Below the pieces are notes generated by a model. The model was not told where the DNA came from and ran no database searches. It worked only from the letters and a program-made list of their open reading frames with translations. A DNA stretch of 64,000 nt, from positions 62,001 to 126,000 of the forward strand of contig NZ_JAIQDG010000011.1 in the NCBI RefSeq assembly GCF_020037125.1. The letters are read 5' to 3'. How positions within the stretch are numbered: position 1 is the first letter of the stretch; each line of letters begins with the position of its first letter. The stretch is from Myxococcus sp. RHSTA-1-4 (lineage in GTDB: Bacteria; Myxococcota; Myxococcia; Myxococcales; Myxococcaceae). Shown one piece after another: positions 9,022 to 17,042 of the stretch. The translations under genes and the position numbers were made by a program.

Positions 9022-12000
9022 TGCTCACCTCCGCCGGTCAGCTTCGGCTCTTCCTTCGGGGCGGTGGGGCGCGGCGGCCCGTCCACGCTGCCCACCAGCC
9101 CGTCCGGGTACGCGGCGTCCGCGGCCAGGGCGTGCTTGGGCTCCTTGAGCACCGGGTACTCCTTGGGGCGGAAGCGGTTGAGGGCCTCCAGCGTGCGCCG
9201 CGTCCACTCGTTGGAGATGCGATTCTTGCGCGCCTCCACCATGGTGGCCGCGTAGCTCTCCACCGCGGCCTCCTCCAGCGTCGTCGTCTGCTGCGCGAGC
9301 TGGTCCTGGTACACCACCACCGCCTCCTCGCCCAGCCGCTTCACCTCCGGCGGCACCGGCGTCTCGATGATGGTGTTGGCGAAGCGCTCCAGCGCGTAGC
9401 CGCGCCGGTACAGCGCCGCCAGCGTCCACTCCAGCCGCTTGTACGGGTAGACGCGCGCGTAGGCGTCGTTCACCGACTTCACCGCGTTGCGCTTCGCCGT
9501 GAAGCTGCGCTCCAGCGCCTTGCCCCGGCCGCCAATCTTCAGCCGGTCGAACTTCTTCAGCTCCGCCTCCGCGAGCTGGAAGCGGCCATAGGCGGCCGCG
9601 TCCGCCGCCAGCGGGTGCGTGTCCGGCTGGAGCTTGCGGCGGTCGAACTCGTTGGCCGCCTGGGCCCAGGCGCGCTGCGCCTCGCGCTCGTTGCCCAGCT
9701 TCTCCTGCGCGTCACCCATGCGCCGGTACGCGTCCACCACCAGCTCCACCTGGCCGGGCTTGTTGGAGAACTTGCGCACGAACTCCTGGAGCGCGCGGAC
9801 CTCGCCGCGCGAGTCGCCCTGCTTCTCGTAGATGATGGCGGCGCGGTACTGGTTCTTCGGCGCGTCCTCCGCGTTGGGGAACAGGTCCGCGTAGCGCAGG
9901 AAGGCGGCCGCCGCCTCGGGGTAGCGCTGCTGGCCCTCCAGCAGGCGTCCGGTGTTGAAGAGCGCCGCCTCGCGGTCCTTCGACGCGGGGTAGTCCTTCA
10001 CCAGCTTCTGGTAGCTGGCCACCGCCTTGTCGAAGTCGTACGAGTTCTCCGCGTTCACCGCCACGCGGAACAGCGCCGAGTCCGCCAGCGGCGAGCCCGG
10101 GTACTCGCGGTAGATGCGCTCGTACAGCTTCAGCGCCGAGTCGAAGCGGCGGGTGTTCTCGTACGCCACCGCGGCGTTGTTGAGCGCCTTGTCCGCGAAC
10201 TCGTGGCGGGGCTCCTCGTCCACGAGCTGGATGTACTTCTTCGCGGCCTCGTCGTGCTTGCCCTCGGCCATGAGCTGGTCGGCCAGCTTGAAGCGGCCGG
10301 CGAGCTTGAACTTCACCAGGTCCTTGTGGAGCGGGCTGGACGGGTCGATGACCTGCGTGTTGCTGGCCAGCCGCGCGCTGACCTCCTCCACGCTCTTCCA
10401 GTCCTTGTCGATGAGGAACGTCTCGACGATGAGGTTGGTGGAGTACTTCGCCACCTCGTGCTTCGGGTACGTCTGGACGATGGCCTCGAAGCGCCGGCGC
10501 GCCTCGGGGAAGTCGTTGTGCGCGTAGTACAGCTCCGCGGCCTTGTAGGCGATGCCCGGCGCCTTGTCCGTCTTCGGCAGCAGGGCCAGGTACTTGTCCG
10601 ACGCCTCGATGAGCTTCTGCTCGGTCTGCGCGAAGGGCAGGGGCTTGACGACCTCGCCCTCGGGGCGCTCGGTGGAGCGCAGCGGCTTCGCGTCCGGCGC
10701 CGCGCCGGACTTCACGTCCAGGTTCAGCTGCTGCTGCCACGCGAGCACCGCGTTGAGGGCGGCGTCGTCGCGGTGCTTCTCCGCCACGCCCGTGTCGCGC
10801 ACCACCTCGTAGCCCTTCGCGGCGGCGGCGAACTGGAAGGAGTTGTAGAGGCACTCCGCGTGGTAGAAGCGCATCTCGCCCGCGCTCTTGCTGCGGGGGA
10901 AGCGCTCCAGGTAGGCGCCGTACGCGCGCGCGGCCACCTGGAAGCCCTGGTTGGCCTGCTCGAACCTGCCCTCCTGCTTGAACACCAGCGCCTGCTGGTG
11001 GTGGTAGGTGGCGGTGCTGTAGAGGCTGCGCTCCGCCAGCGCGTTCGCCTCGGAGAGCGCGTCCGGGTCGTGTTTGTTCTTCTCGTACCAGTCCGTGCCC
11101 GGCTGGTAGAGGGTGGCCAGCTTCTCCGACTCGGCGAAGGACTCGGCCATCCGCCGGTCACCCGTGTACGCCTGGACGATGCGCTGCTGGAGCGCCGGCG
11201 CGTCCGGGGCGAGCGGGTCCTTCTGGAGCACGAGCTGGTACGCCGCGATGGCATCCGGGTACTTCGTCTGGTCGAAGTAGACGTTGCCCAGGCGCCGGTA
11301 GACCTCCGCCTCATACGGGCGGGGGCCGCGCTGCGCGAAGACGGCCTGGGCGCGGGGCATGCCTCCCCAGTTCTCGTCCGCGAGGGAGATGGCCACGTAC
11401 TGGAGGGCCTCCTCGCGCAGGTCGCCGCCGGCCTTCTCCTCGCCCTTCGCCACGCGCTGGGCCTCGTAGAAGTCCGCCAGCGTGAGGAAGGACGCCACCG
11501 CCTCGTCGAAGCGGTCCATGCGGTAGTACGTCCAGCCCAGCTTGTAGACGGCCTTGTCGTAGAGCGGGTGCTGGGTGTCGCGGCTGGCGGCCTCGAAGGC
11601 CACGGCGGCCTTGTCGAGCGCCTTCGGGTCCTCGTAGTCCTCGAACCAGTGCTCGCCGATGCGCACCCACGCCTCGGTGGTGAAGCGGCTCTTCGGGTAG
11701 CGCGCGATGAGCTGCTCGTAGGTGACGAGGCTCTCGTCGAACTGCTTCTGCTCCTCCAGGCAGTAGCCCAGCAGGTACAGGGCGCCGTCGTTGAGGCGGT
11801 AGTCGGGGAAGTCCTTCAGCAGCCGGCGGTAGAGCGCGATGGAGTCCGAGTAGTCCACCGTCGGCTCGGGAGGCATCTCCCCGTTGGGGTCGCCGTCGAG
11901 CGACGCGAGCCGCTCCCGGTACTCCTTGCTCGCCGCCAGGTGCTCGTCCGCGGAGCGCTCGTAGTAGAGCTCCGCGAGGCGGAACATGACGTCCGGCGTA

Positions 12001-12392
12001 TAGCGGGCCTCGTCGGGGTAGCGGCGCAGGAACTCCTCGAAGCGGACGATGGCCTCCATCCGCTCCTTGCGCTCCTGCGACTCCAGCTCCCGGATGGCCT
12101 TCTCGTACGAGGACGCCAGCGCGCCGCGCTTCTGCTCGTACTTGCGCTCCACCAGGAGCTGCACCTCGCGGTGGAACTCGCGCGACTCCTCCTCGTACGT
12201 CTTCAGCGCGCGGCTCACCTCCTGGAGCAGGGCTTCCTGCTCGGGCGTGCGGCCCATGCCCTTCAGGTACTCACCGGGGGCCCCGGCCGCGGGCGCCTCG
12301 GTGGAGGGGGCCCCGGCCTTCGCCGCCTCCTGGGCGGCGGCGGGCAGCGGGGCGAGCGCGAGCAGGGCGGCGAGGAGGCTGCGGCGCATCAC
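9018..12392 (-). CDS. Large periplasmic TPR protein of the Glt-like cluster (AgmU/GltD-like)
   Basis: 1124 aa with a signal peptide (MMRRSLLAALLALAPLPAAAQ), then a helical charged segment (about 50-130) and many TPR repeats spread from about 130 to 900, such as AIALYRRLLKDFPDYRLNDG-type and ALYLLGYCLEEQKQFDESLV units. The C-terminal 200 residues are helical without clear repeats, ending in a Pro-rich tail. It overlaps both neighbours by 4 bp, so translation is probably coupled. Size, export and gene order recall AgmU/GltD, a periplasmic TPR scaffold of gliding motility. It could instead be a general envelope assembly scaffold; which polymer or partners it holds cannot be read from the sequence. 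Confidence 0.8.
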   Translation of the reverse strand: MMRRSLLAALLALAPLPAAAQEAAKAGAPSTEAPAAGAPGEYLKGMGRTPEQEALLQEVSRALKTYEEESREFHREVQLLVERKYEQKRGALASSYEKAIRELESQERKERMEAIVRFEEFLRRYPDEARYTPDVMFRLAELYYERSADEHLAASKEYRERLASLDGDPNGEMPPEPTVDYSDSIALYRRLLKDFPDYRLNDGALYLLGYCLEEQKQFDESLVTYEQLIARYPKSRFTTEAWVRIGEHWFEDYEDPKALDKAAVAFEAASRDTQHPLYDKAVYKLGWTYYRMDRFDEAVASFLTLADFYEAQRVAKGEEKAGGDLREEALQYVAISLADENWGGMPRAQAVFAQRGPRPYEAEVYRRLGNVYFDQTKYPDAIAAYQLVLQKDPLAPDAPALQQRIVQAYTGDRRMAESFAESEKLATLYQPGTDWYEKNKHDPDALSEANALAERSLYSTATYHHQQALVFKQEGRFEQANQGFQVAARAYGAYLERFPRSKSAGEMRFYHAECLYNSFQFAAAAKGYEVVRDTGVAEKHRDDAALNAVLAWQQQLNLDVKSGAAPDAKPLRSTERPEGEVVKPLPFAQTEQKLIEASDKYLALLPKTDKAPGIAYKAAELYYAHNDFPEARRRFEAIVQTYPKHEVAKYSTNLIVETFLIDKDWKSVEEVSARLASNTQVIDPSSPLHKDLVKFKLAGRFKLADQLMAEGKHDEAAKKYIQLVDEEPRHEFADKALNNAAVAYENTRRFDSALKLYERIYREYPGSPLADSALFRVAVNAENSYDFDKAVASYQKLVKDYPASKDREAALFNTGRLLEGQQRYPEAAAAFLRYADLFPNAEDAPKNQYRAAIIYEKQGDSRGEVRALQEFVRKFSNKPGQVELVVDAYRRMGDAQEKLGNEREAQRAWAQAANEFDRRKLQPDTHPLAADAAAYGRFQLAEAELKKFDRLKIGGRGKALERSFTAKRNAVKSVNDAYARVYPYKRLEWTLAALYRRGYALERFANTIIETPVPPEVKRLGEEAVVVYQDQLAQQTTTLEEAAVESYAATMVEARKNRISNEWTRRTLEALNRFRPKEYPVLKEPKHALAADAAYPDGLVGSVDGPPRPTAPKEEPKLTGGGEQ

Positions 12393-14809
12393 TCCTTCTC
12401 CTCCGCCAGCACGTCCTTGAACTCGGCGTCCAGCTCGCGCAGCGCCTTGTCCTGCTGCGCGGACAGGCGCTGGATTTCCGTCGTCTTGTCCTGCTTCTCC
12501 GCGAAGGCCACGTCCACCACGCCCACGTCCGCCTTGAGCACCAGGTCGTAGAACTGCTGCCGCACGCGGCGGAAGCTCTCGAAGGCGATGCGGCCCACCA
12601 GGTTGCGCGCATCGCCGGACACCGAGGCCACCTCCGCCTCGTAGGTGTTCAGCAGCAGCTGCTCCGCCAGCACCTTCTCTCGGATGACGCGGCCCCGCGA
12701 CTCCAGCCGCGCGCGCAGCACGTCCCTCGCCGTCACCACGCGGGTGCGCAGCGCGTTGGCCCGGGCCCGCACCTCGTGGGCTCGCACCAGCGTGCGCGCG
12801 TCCTCCTGGGACAGCCGGCCCTCCGCCTCGCCCAGCAGCTCATGCTCGCGGCGCAGCGCCTCGGCGTACTCCGTGCGGATGGTCTGCTCGCCGGCCAGCG
12901 CCGTGGCCGCGGCGTGGCGCTCGTCCGCCAGCCGGGCGCGCGTGGCGTCCAGCTCCTCCTGGAGGTCGGTCAGCGTCTGCACCTCGGCCTGGAGCTGCAC
13001 CAGGAACTCCCGCTCCTCATTCGGGTCCGAGTTCCGCTGCGGGCGCGTGTCGTCCACCCACTTGCGCACCGAGGCGGCCACGGCCTTGAGACTCTGCAGC
13101 TCGTAGCCCAGGCGGAAGGCCTCGCGGTCCACCTCGTCCACGCGGGACTGCATGCGCCGGCGCCGCTCTTCCATCTCCTGAATCGTGGTGGGCATCGCGG
13201 AGAAGCGCTCGCCCAGGGCCTCGCGCTCGCGCCGCACCGCCGCCAGCCGCTCGCGCTCGTCCGGGGTGAGCACCGCCTCCAGCGCGGCGGTCTCCACGCG
13301 CACCAGCGCGGCCTCCGCGTGGGTGAGGGCCGAGTCCACCGCGTCCGCGCGCGTGTAGCCCTCCTGCAGCTCCGGGAAGGTCTCCAGCCCGCGCGTCTCC
13401 AGCGCCTGGAGGATGCGCTCGGCCAGGGCCTGCGCCTCGTCCGCGCCCTGGCGGCCGCTGTCGATGTCGCCCACCATCCGCACCGCGTCCGCCACCTCGC
13501 GCTGCGTGGAGGCGTACTTCAGCGCCAGCGGGGGCAGGAGCGTGCGCACGTCCTGCGAGCCGTCCACGCGCCCCAGCAGCCGGTCGAAGTACGCCACCGG
13601 GTCCTGGCTCACGCGCATCAGGTTGTCGATGGAGTCCCGCGCCGGCCGGAAGGTGTTGATGACGCTGGAGTACGTCTCGATGGACGCGTCATACCGGCGC
13701 AGCTTCTGGAGCAGGTTGCCCTGGAGGATGCGCGCCTCGGGCGCGAGCTGCGAGTCGGGCGCCACCATCAGCAGGATGTCGATGGCGTTCTTCGCGAGCT
13801 GGTGGTTGCCCATCTTCACGTGGACCCACGCGGCCTCGTAGAGCGAGTCCGGGAAGGACTCGCTGTCCCGCGGCACCTGGCCATAACGGTCCAGCGCCTC
13901 GTCGTAGCGGCCCGTCTCGTACAGGAGCCGTCCCAGCGACATCAGCGCCAGCTCTCGCACGCGAAGCGCGTCCGCCTCCGGGGAGGAACCGGCGGCCGGA
14001 CGCTTCGCCCCCGGGGCCGCGGTGGCCACCTGCGCGGAGGGCGGGGTGGCGAGCTGCTGGAACTGCTGGATGGCGGCGGGCAGCTCTCCGGCCTGCACGG
14101 ACAGCACGCCCAGGTGGTAGGCGGCCTGGAGGCGGAAGGGGCCGCCCGGAGCCTGGGCCAGCGCGGTGAAGGCCTCGCGCGCGCGGGCGATGCGCTCTCC
14201 GGCCGGCAGGTCCGAGCGGCGGAAGAGCCACCTGGCGTACACGTACGCCATCTCCGGGGGAAGCTGCCCGCCGGAGAGGGCGCGGGCCTTCTCCACGTAC
14301 CCGTCGATGCCCTCGAACTGGTTGAGGCGGCTGGCCACCGCGAGGTAGCGCGCCAGCGCGTCCCGGTAGTGGCCGGAGGTGGTGGGCTGCGACAGCAGCT
14401 CGCGCAGGTACAGCCTCGCGCCGATGTAGTTCTTCTGCTGGAACAGCGAGTCCGCCAGGTAGAAGAGCGCGTCCGGGTAGCGCGGGTGGACGCGGAACTT
14501 CGGGTCGCTCACCAGGTCGTAGAAGAGGACGGACGCCGCCTGCCAGTCTCCCAGCAGGTACTGGATTTCCCCGTCGGAGAAGCGGCGCACCCGCGAGTCG
14601 TCGTCACTGGGCTCGGGGCGCTGCGTGTACTGCGTCTCCACGAAGCGCAGGTTCTCCTCGGTGCCGCGGAGGCCCCTCTCCACGGCGTCGAGCTGCTGCG
14701 CCAGGTCGCGCGCGGACGGGCGGGGCGCCGGCCGGGGCTCGGCGGCGAGCGTGGGCGCGCTGCCCACGAGGGCGGCGGCCAGGGCGAGTGCGCGGAGCGA
14801 CGCGTTCAC
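12389..14809 (-). CDS. Periplasmic TPR and coiled-coil protein
   Basis: 806 aa with signal peptide MNASLRALALAAALVGSAPT and cleavage near LAAEP. The N-terminal 400 residues carry TPR/YfgC-like helical repeats (GEIQYLLGDWQAASVLFYDL, ALFYLADSLFQQKNYIGARL). The second half is long coiled coil, rich in Arg/Glu/Ala, from about 500 to 720 (MEERRRRMQSRVDEVDREAF, LQEELDATRARLADERHAA). The last 80 residues include FESFRRVRQQFYDLVLKADV. It begins 10 bp after the 250-aa gene and overlaps the next gene by 4 bp. I recognise no specific orthologue; the coiled coil suggests a spacer or oligomer in the periplasm. Confidence 0.78.
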   Translation of the reverse strand: MNASLRALALAAALVGSAPTLAAEPRPAPRPSARDLAQQLDAVERGLRGTEENLRFVETQYTQRPEPSDDDSRVRRFSDGEIQYLLGDWQAASVLFYDLVSDPKFRVHPRYPDALFYLADSLFQQKNYIGARLYLRELLSQPTTSGHYRDALARYLAVASRLNQFEGIDGYVEKARALSGGQLPPEMAYVYARWLFRRSDLPAGERIARAREAFTALAQAPGGPFRLQAAYHLGVLSVQAGELPAAIQQFQQLATPPSAQVATAAPGAKRPAAGSSPEADALRVRELALMSLGRLLYETGRYDEALDRYGQVPRDSESFPDSLYEAAWVHVKMGNHQLAKNAIDILLMVAPDSQLAPEARILQGNLLQKLRRYDASIETYSSVINTFRPARDSIDNLMRVSQDPVAYFDRLLGRVDGSQDVRTLLPPLALKYASTQREVADAVRMVGDIDSGRQGADEAQALAERILQALETRGLETFPELQEGYTRADAVDSALTHAEAALVRVETAALEAVLTPDERERLAAVRREREALGERFSAMPTTIQEMEERRRRMQSRVDEVDREAFRLGYELQSLKAVAASVRKWVDDTRPQRNSDPNEEREFLVQLQAEVQTLTDLQEELDATRARLADERHAAATALAGEQTIRTEYAEALRREHELLGEAEGRLSQEDARTLVRAHEVRARANALRTRVVTARDVLRARLESRGRVIREKVLAEQLLLNTYEAEVASVSGDARNLVGRIAFESFRRVRQQFYDLVLKADVGVVDVAFAEKQDKTTEIQRLSAQQDKALRELDAEFKDVLAEEKE

Positions 14810-14819
14810 CAGGGTGCCC

Positions 14820-15572
14820 CTACTTCGGTTCGGAGGAGGAGGTGGCCGGCGGCCCGGCCTTGCGGCCCGTGTCGCGCGACACCTCGATGTCGTAGCGCAC
14901 CGCCGGCCGGTCCTTCAGGTCCGTGGTGAGGCCGCCCTGCTCGAAGCCCACCACTCGCACGGTGGACAGCTTCCCGGGCTCCGCGTTGAAGGTGTAGCTG
15001 GACTGCACCTTGAACTTGTAGCCCTCCAGGTAGCTGAACACGCCGTAGCCGTTGCCGCGGTAGACGAGCCGCACGGCAATCTGGTGCTGCCCGGGGACGA
15101 TGCGGCCGTTGAAGACCTCGAACTCCAGGCGCTTGCCGAGGTCTCCCTCGGTATCCACCTGGGTGAAGATGGGGGCGCCGTCCAGCGCGTACGTCACCGA
15201 CTCCAGCATGAAGGAGCCGCCCATCTCGTTCTTGTGGACGATGACGGCGCGTGAGCCGGTGGACACGTCACCGCCCAGCACCGTCTCCTGCAACAGCAGC
15301 AGCCGCGCCTTGGAGCGGTAGATCTTCTCCTTCAGGTCGACGACCTGCTCCTCCAGCGTCTTCACGCGGGTGTCGAAGGCCTCTTCCGCCGTACGCGCGC
15401 CCGCCGCCGGAGCCACCGGCGCCTGCGCGGCATCAGGAGCCCGCGGCGCGGCGGCCGGCGTGGAGACGGGCGCCGCGGGGGAGGCGGCGGAGGGCTCCTG
15501 CGCGAGCGCCGGCATCCAGGCGGTGGCGCTCAGGAGCGCGAGGAGGTGGAAGGTTGCGGCAGCGACACGCAC
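14820..15572 (-). CDS. Periplasmic coiled-coil protein, first gene after mglA
   Basis: 250 aa, starting at GTG 15572 with GAGG 7 nt upstream. A signal peptide (cleavage near PALAQ) precedes an Ala/Pro-rich linker, a short coiled coil at about 68-95 (LEEQVVDLKEKIYRSKARLL), and a beta-rich domain (about 105-240) with HKNEMGGSFMLESVTYALDG, VRLVYRGNGYGVFSYLEGYK and FNAEPGKLSTVRVVGFEQGG. Comparable proteins occur in myxobacterial motility clusters, sometimes misannotated as dihydrolipoamide acetyltransferases because of the Ala/Pro linker. It begins 119 bp after mglA. Its ribosome binding site lies inside a predicted hairpin (see 15578-15645), so its translation may be controlled separately from mglBA. 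Confidence 0.75.
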   Translation of the reverse strand: MRVAAATFHLLALLSATAWMPALAQEPSAASPAAPVSTPAAAPRAPDAAQAPVAPAAGARTAEEAFDTRVKTLEEQVVDLKEKIYRSKARLLLLQETVLGGDVSTGSRAVIVHKNEMGGSFMLESVTYALDGAPIFTQVDTEGDLGKRLEFEVFNGRIVPGQHQIAVRLVYRGNGYGVFSYLEGYKFKVQSSYTFNAEPGKLSTVRVVGFEQGGLTTDLKDRPAVRYDIEVSRDTGRKAGPPATSSSEPK

Positions 15573-15577
15573 GGTGC

Positions 15578-15645
15578 GACCTCAAGAAGTCAGACGGCCC
15601 GACCCGACGGCCTGAGGTCATACCACCCTTCCCCGCGGGCCGTCT
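15578..15645 (-). promoter_or_regulatory. Interleaved RNA stems covering the ribosome binding site of the 250-aa gene
   Basis: In the transcript (minus strand) four segments occur in order: A, AGACGGCCC (15645-15637); B, GACCTCA (15619-15613); C, GGGCCGTCT (15600-15592); D, TGAGGTC (15584-15578). A is the exact complement of C (9 bp) and B of D (7 bp). The GAGG in D is the ribosome binding site of the GTG at 15572. Because A:C and B:D interleave, they either form a pseudoknot or exclude each other in part. A second copy of the C core, GGCCGTC at 15612-15606, gives a further pairing choice. Pairings are seen directly; a regulatory role is inferred. Confidence 0.45.
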
Positions 15646-15665
15646 TGTCACGCGCAGTGCGAGGG

Positions 15666-15683
15666 TCCGGCTCCCCGGCCGGA
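15666..15683 (-). terminator. Weak hairpin just after mglA
   Basis: TCCGGC at 15666-15671 pairs with GCCGGA at 15678-15683 around a 6-nt loop, starting 8 nt past the mglA stop. No U-run follows on the minus strand, so full termination is unlikely; it may attenuate or mark an mRNA 3' end. Confidence 0.3.
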
Positions 15684-15691
15684 GGGTTGCA

Positions 15692-16279
15692 TCAGCCGCC
15701 CTTCTTGAGCTCCGTGAGGACCAGCTTGGCCACCGCCTTGAGCGTGTCGAACACGCCCACGCCGGTGGGGGCCACGGCCTGGTACTCGGGGACGTTCCGG
15801 GGGTTGAGCGCCTTGCGCATCTCCTCCACCGTCACCGCGTTGGGCAGGTCCCGCTTGTTGTACTGGACCACGTACGGAATCTTGTTCAGGTCGTAGCCCT
15901 GCTCGGCGAGGTTCACACGGAGGTTCTCGATGGACTCCATGTTGGCCTCCATGCGCTCGATTTGACTGTCGGCGACGAAGACCACGCCGTCCACGCCCTT
16001 GAGGATGAGCTTGCGGCTGGCGTCGTAGAAGACCTGACCGGGCACCGTGTAGAGGTGGAAGCGCGTCTTGAAGCCGCGAATCTCACCGAGCGACAGCGGG
16101 AGGAAGTCGAAGAAGAGCGTGCGGTCCGTCTCCGTGGAGAGGGAGATGAGCTTGCCCTTCGTCTCCGCGGCGGTCTTGTTGTAGATGTACTGCAGGTTGG
16201 TCGTCTTCCCGCAGAGCCCGGGCCCGTAATAGACAATCTTGCAGTTGATTTCGCGGGATGAGTAGTTGATGAAGGACAT
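15692..16279 (-). CDS. mglA: MglA polarity GTPase
   Basis: Ras-like small GTPase of 195 aa, the cytoplasmic switch that defines the leading pole and drives assembly of gliding and type IV pilus machinery in M. xanthus. The P-loop is GPGLCGKTT (Gly19 to Thr27, with Gly21, Lys25 and Thr26). The intrinsic arginine finger Arg53 and Thr54 lie in TDRT. The G3 motif is TVPGQ, with Thr78 replacing the usual Asp and Gln82 present, a known MglA peculiarity. NKRD is the base-specificity motif. All positions coincide with M. xanthus MglA numbering. It starts 11 bp after mglB and is certainly co-transcribed with it. Confidence 0.98.
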   Translation of the reverse strand: MSFINYSSREINCKIVYYGPGLCGKTTNLQYIYNKTAAETKGKLISLSTETDRTLFFDFLPLSLGEIRGFKTRFHLYTVPGQVFYDASRKLILKGVDGVVFVADSQIERMEANMESIENLRVNLAEQGYDLNKIPYVVQYNKRDLPNAVTVEEMRKALNPRNVPEYQAVAPTGVGVFDTLKAVAKLVLTELKKGG

Positions 16280-16290
16280 GGCTTCCCGGG

Positions 16291-16770
16291 TTACTCGCTG
16301 AAGAGGTTGTCGATATCGTCGTCGGAGATCTCGGCGAAGGGCGACCCGGCTCCCGGACTGTCGGTCTTCTTCACCAGGCTCTCGAAGATCTTCGTGAGCT
16401 CGTCGCTGGCCTTCTTGATGCGCAGACGGACGAGGCCGAGGCTGGTGCGGTTGTCGAAGATGACGACCAGCACGACCCGGCTGCCGACGATGGTCATGTA
16501 GAGCGAGTCCTTGGCCCCCTCGTGGAACTGGTTGGGGAACTCGTTCTCACCGATCAGCTTGGCCAGGCCGCCCATCGCGGCCACGTTGCCGGCCGTCAGC
16601 GAGGCCAGCGAGGTGGTGTCGATGTTCTGCGTCTGACCGGCCGAGGAGATGAGCTGCCCGTTCTTGTCGACGAGGAAGACCACCTTCGCGTTCGCGTCCT
16701 TGGTGAGCCGGTCGCAAACGGCGTTGATCTTGGTGAACTCCTCTTCGTACATCACCAGTTGCGTGCCCAT
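16291..16770 (-). CDS. mglB: MglB, Roadblock/LC7 GAP for MglA
   Basis: 159 aa Roadblock/LC7-fold protein that binds MglA as a dimer, stimulates its GTP hydrolysis and marks the lagging pole. The fold is visible as [40 protein letters not shown], the Gly-rich helix [15 protein letters not shown] and the strand [20 protein letters not shown]. The C-terminal acidic tail ([15 protein letters not shown]) is like that of M. xanthus MglB. The ATG at 16770 has GAGGAG upstream. It heads the mglBA operon; the upstream region contains a 9-bp inverted repeat overlapping a possible -35 box. Confidence 0.97.
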   Translation of the reverse strand: MGTQLVMYEEEFTKINAVCDRLTKDANAKVVFLVDKNGQLISSAGQTQNIDTTSLASLTAGNVAAMGGLAKLIGENEFPNQFHEGAKDSLYMTIVGSRVVLVVIFDNRTSLGLVRLRIKKASDELTKIFESLVKKTDSPGAGSPFAEISDDDIDNLFSE

Positions 16771-16828
16771 GGGCGTATGCGCTCCTCAGCGTTCGCTCGC
16801 CCCGCTCACGGCAACGCTCCGATTGTTT

Positions 16829-16901
16829 CTGGAGTGAATCCCGGAGGTTAGACGAGGCGCTACCGACCGTGAGGATGCTTAGCAAAGCGAACTCACTCCA
16901 G
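16829..16901 (-). promoter_or_regulatory. Inverted repeat and candidate promoter upstream of mglBA
   Basis: Read on the minus strand, CTGGAGTGA (16901-16893) and its exact complement TCACTCCAG (16837-16829) flank 55 bp. The first arm overlaps a possible -35 (TTGCTG) followed after 17 bp by TAAGCA, a weak -10 match. The arrangement would suit a regulator that binds both arms. The promoter boxes are weak matches; the repeat itself is exact. Confidence 0.35.
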
Positions 16902-17003
16902 CAAGAAGCCATGCGCGTCCTGGAGGGCGATCCATGGCCGTCCCCATGCCGCCCGGACGGGCACGGGCCTGGGACCCTTCCCGGGACATCCCATCCCCCG
17001 GGG

Positions 17004-17032
17004 TTGGGAGCCTTCGCGGCTTTCTCTATACT
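17004..17032 (+). promoter_or_regulatory. Candidate sigma-70-type promoter
   Basis: TTGGGA at 17004-17009 and TATACT at 17027-17032 with exactly 17 bp between them; four of six and five of six matches to the consensus boxes. Transcription would begin near 17039, about 4 nt before the preferred TTG start of the following gene, which would make that mRNA almost leaderless. Confidence 0.45.
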
Positions 17033-17042
17033 CCGCCGGGCT

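Noticed and set aside
9132..12551. 1139-codon plus-strand frame
   Set aside because: Antisense to the 1124-aa TPR gene and without any domain; stops are rare in every frame at this GC content.
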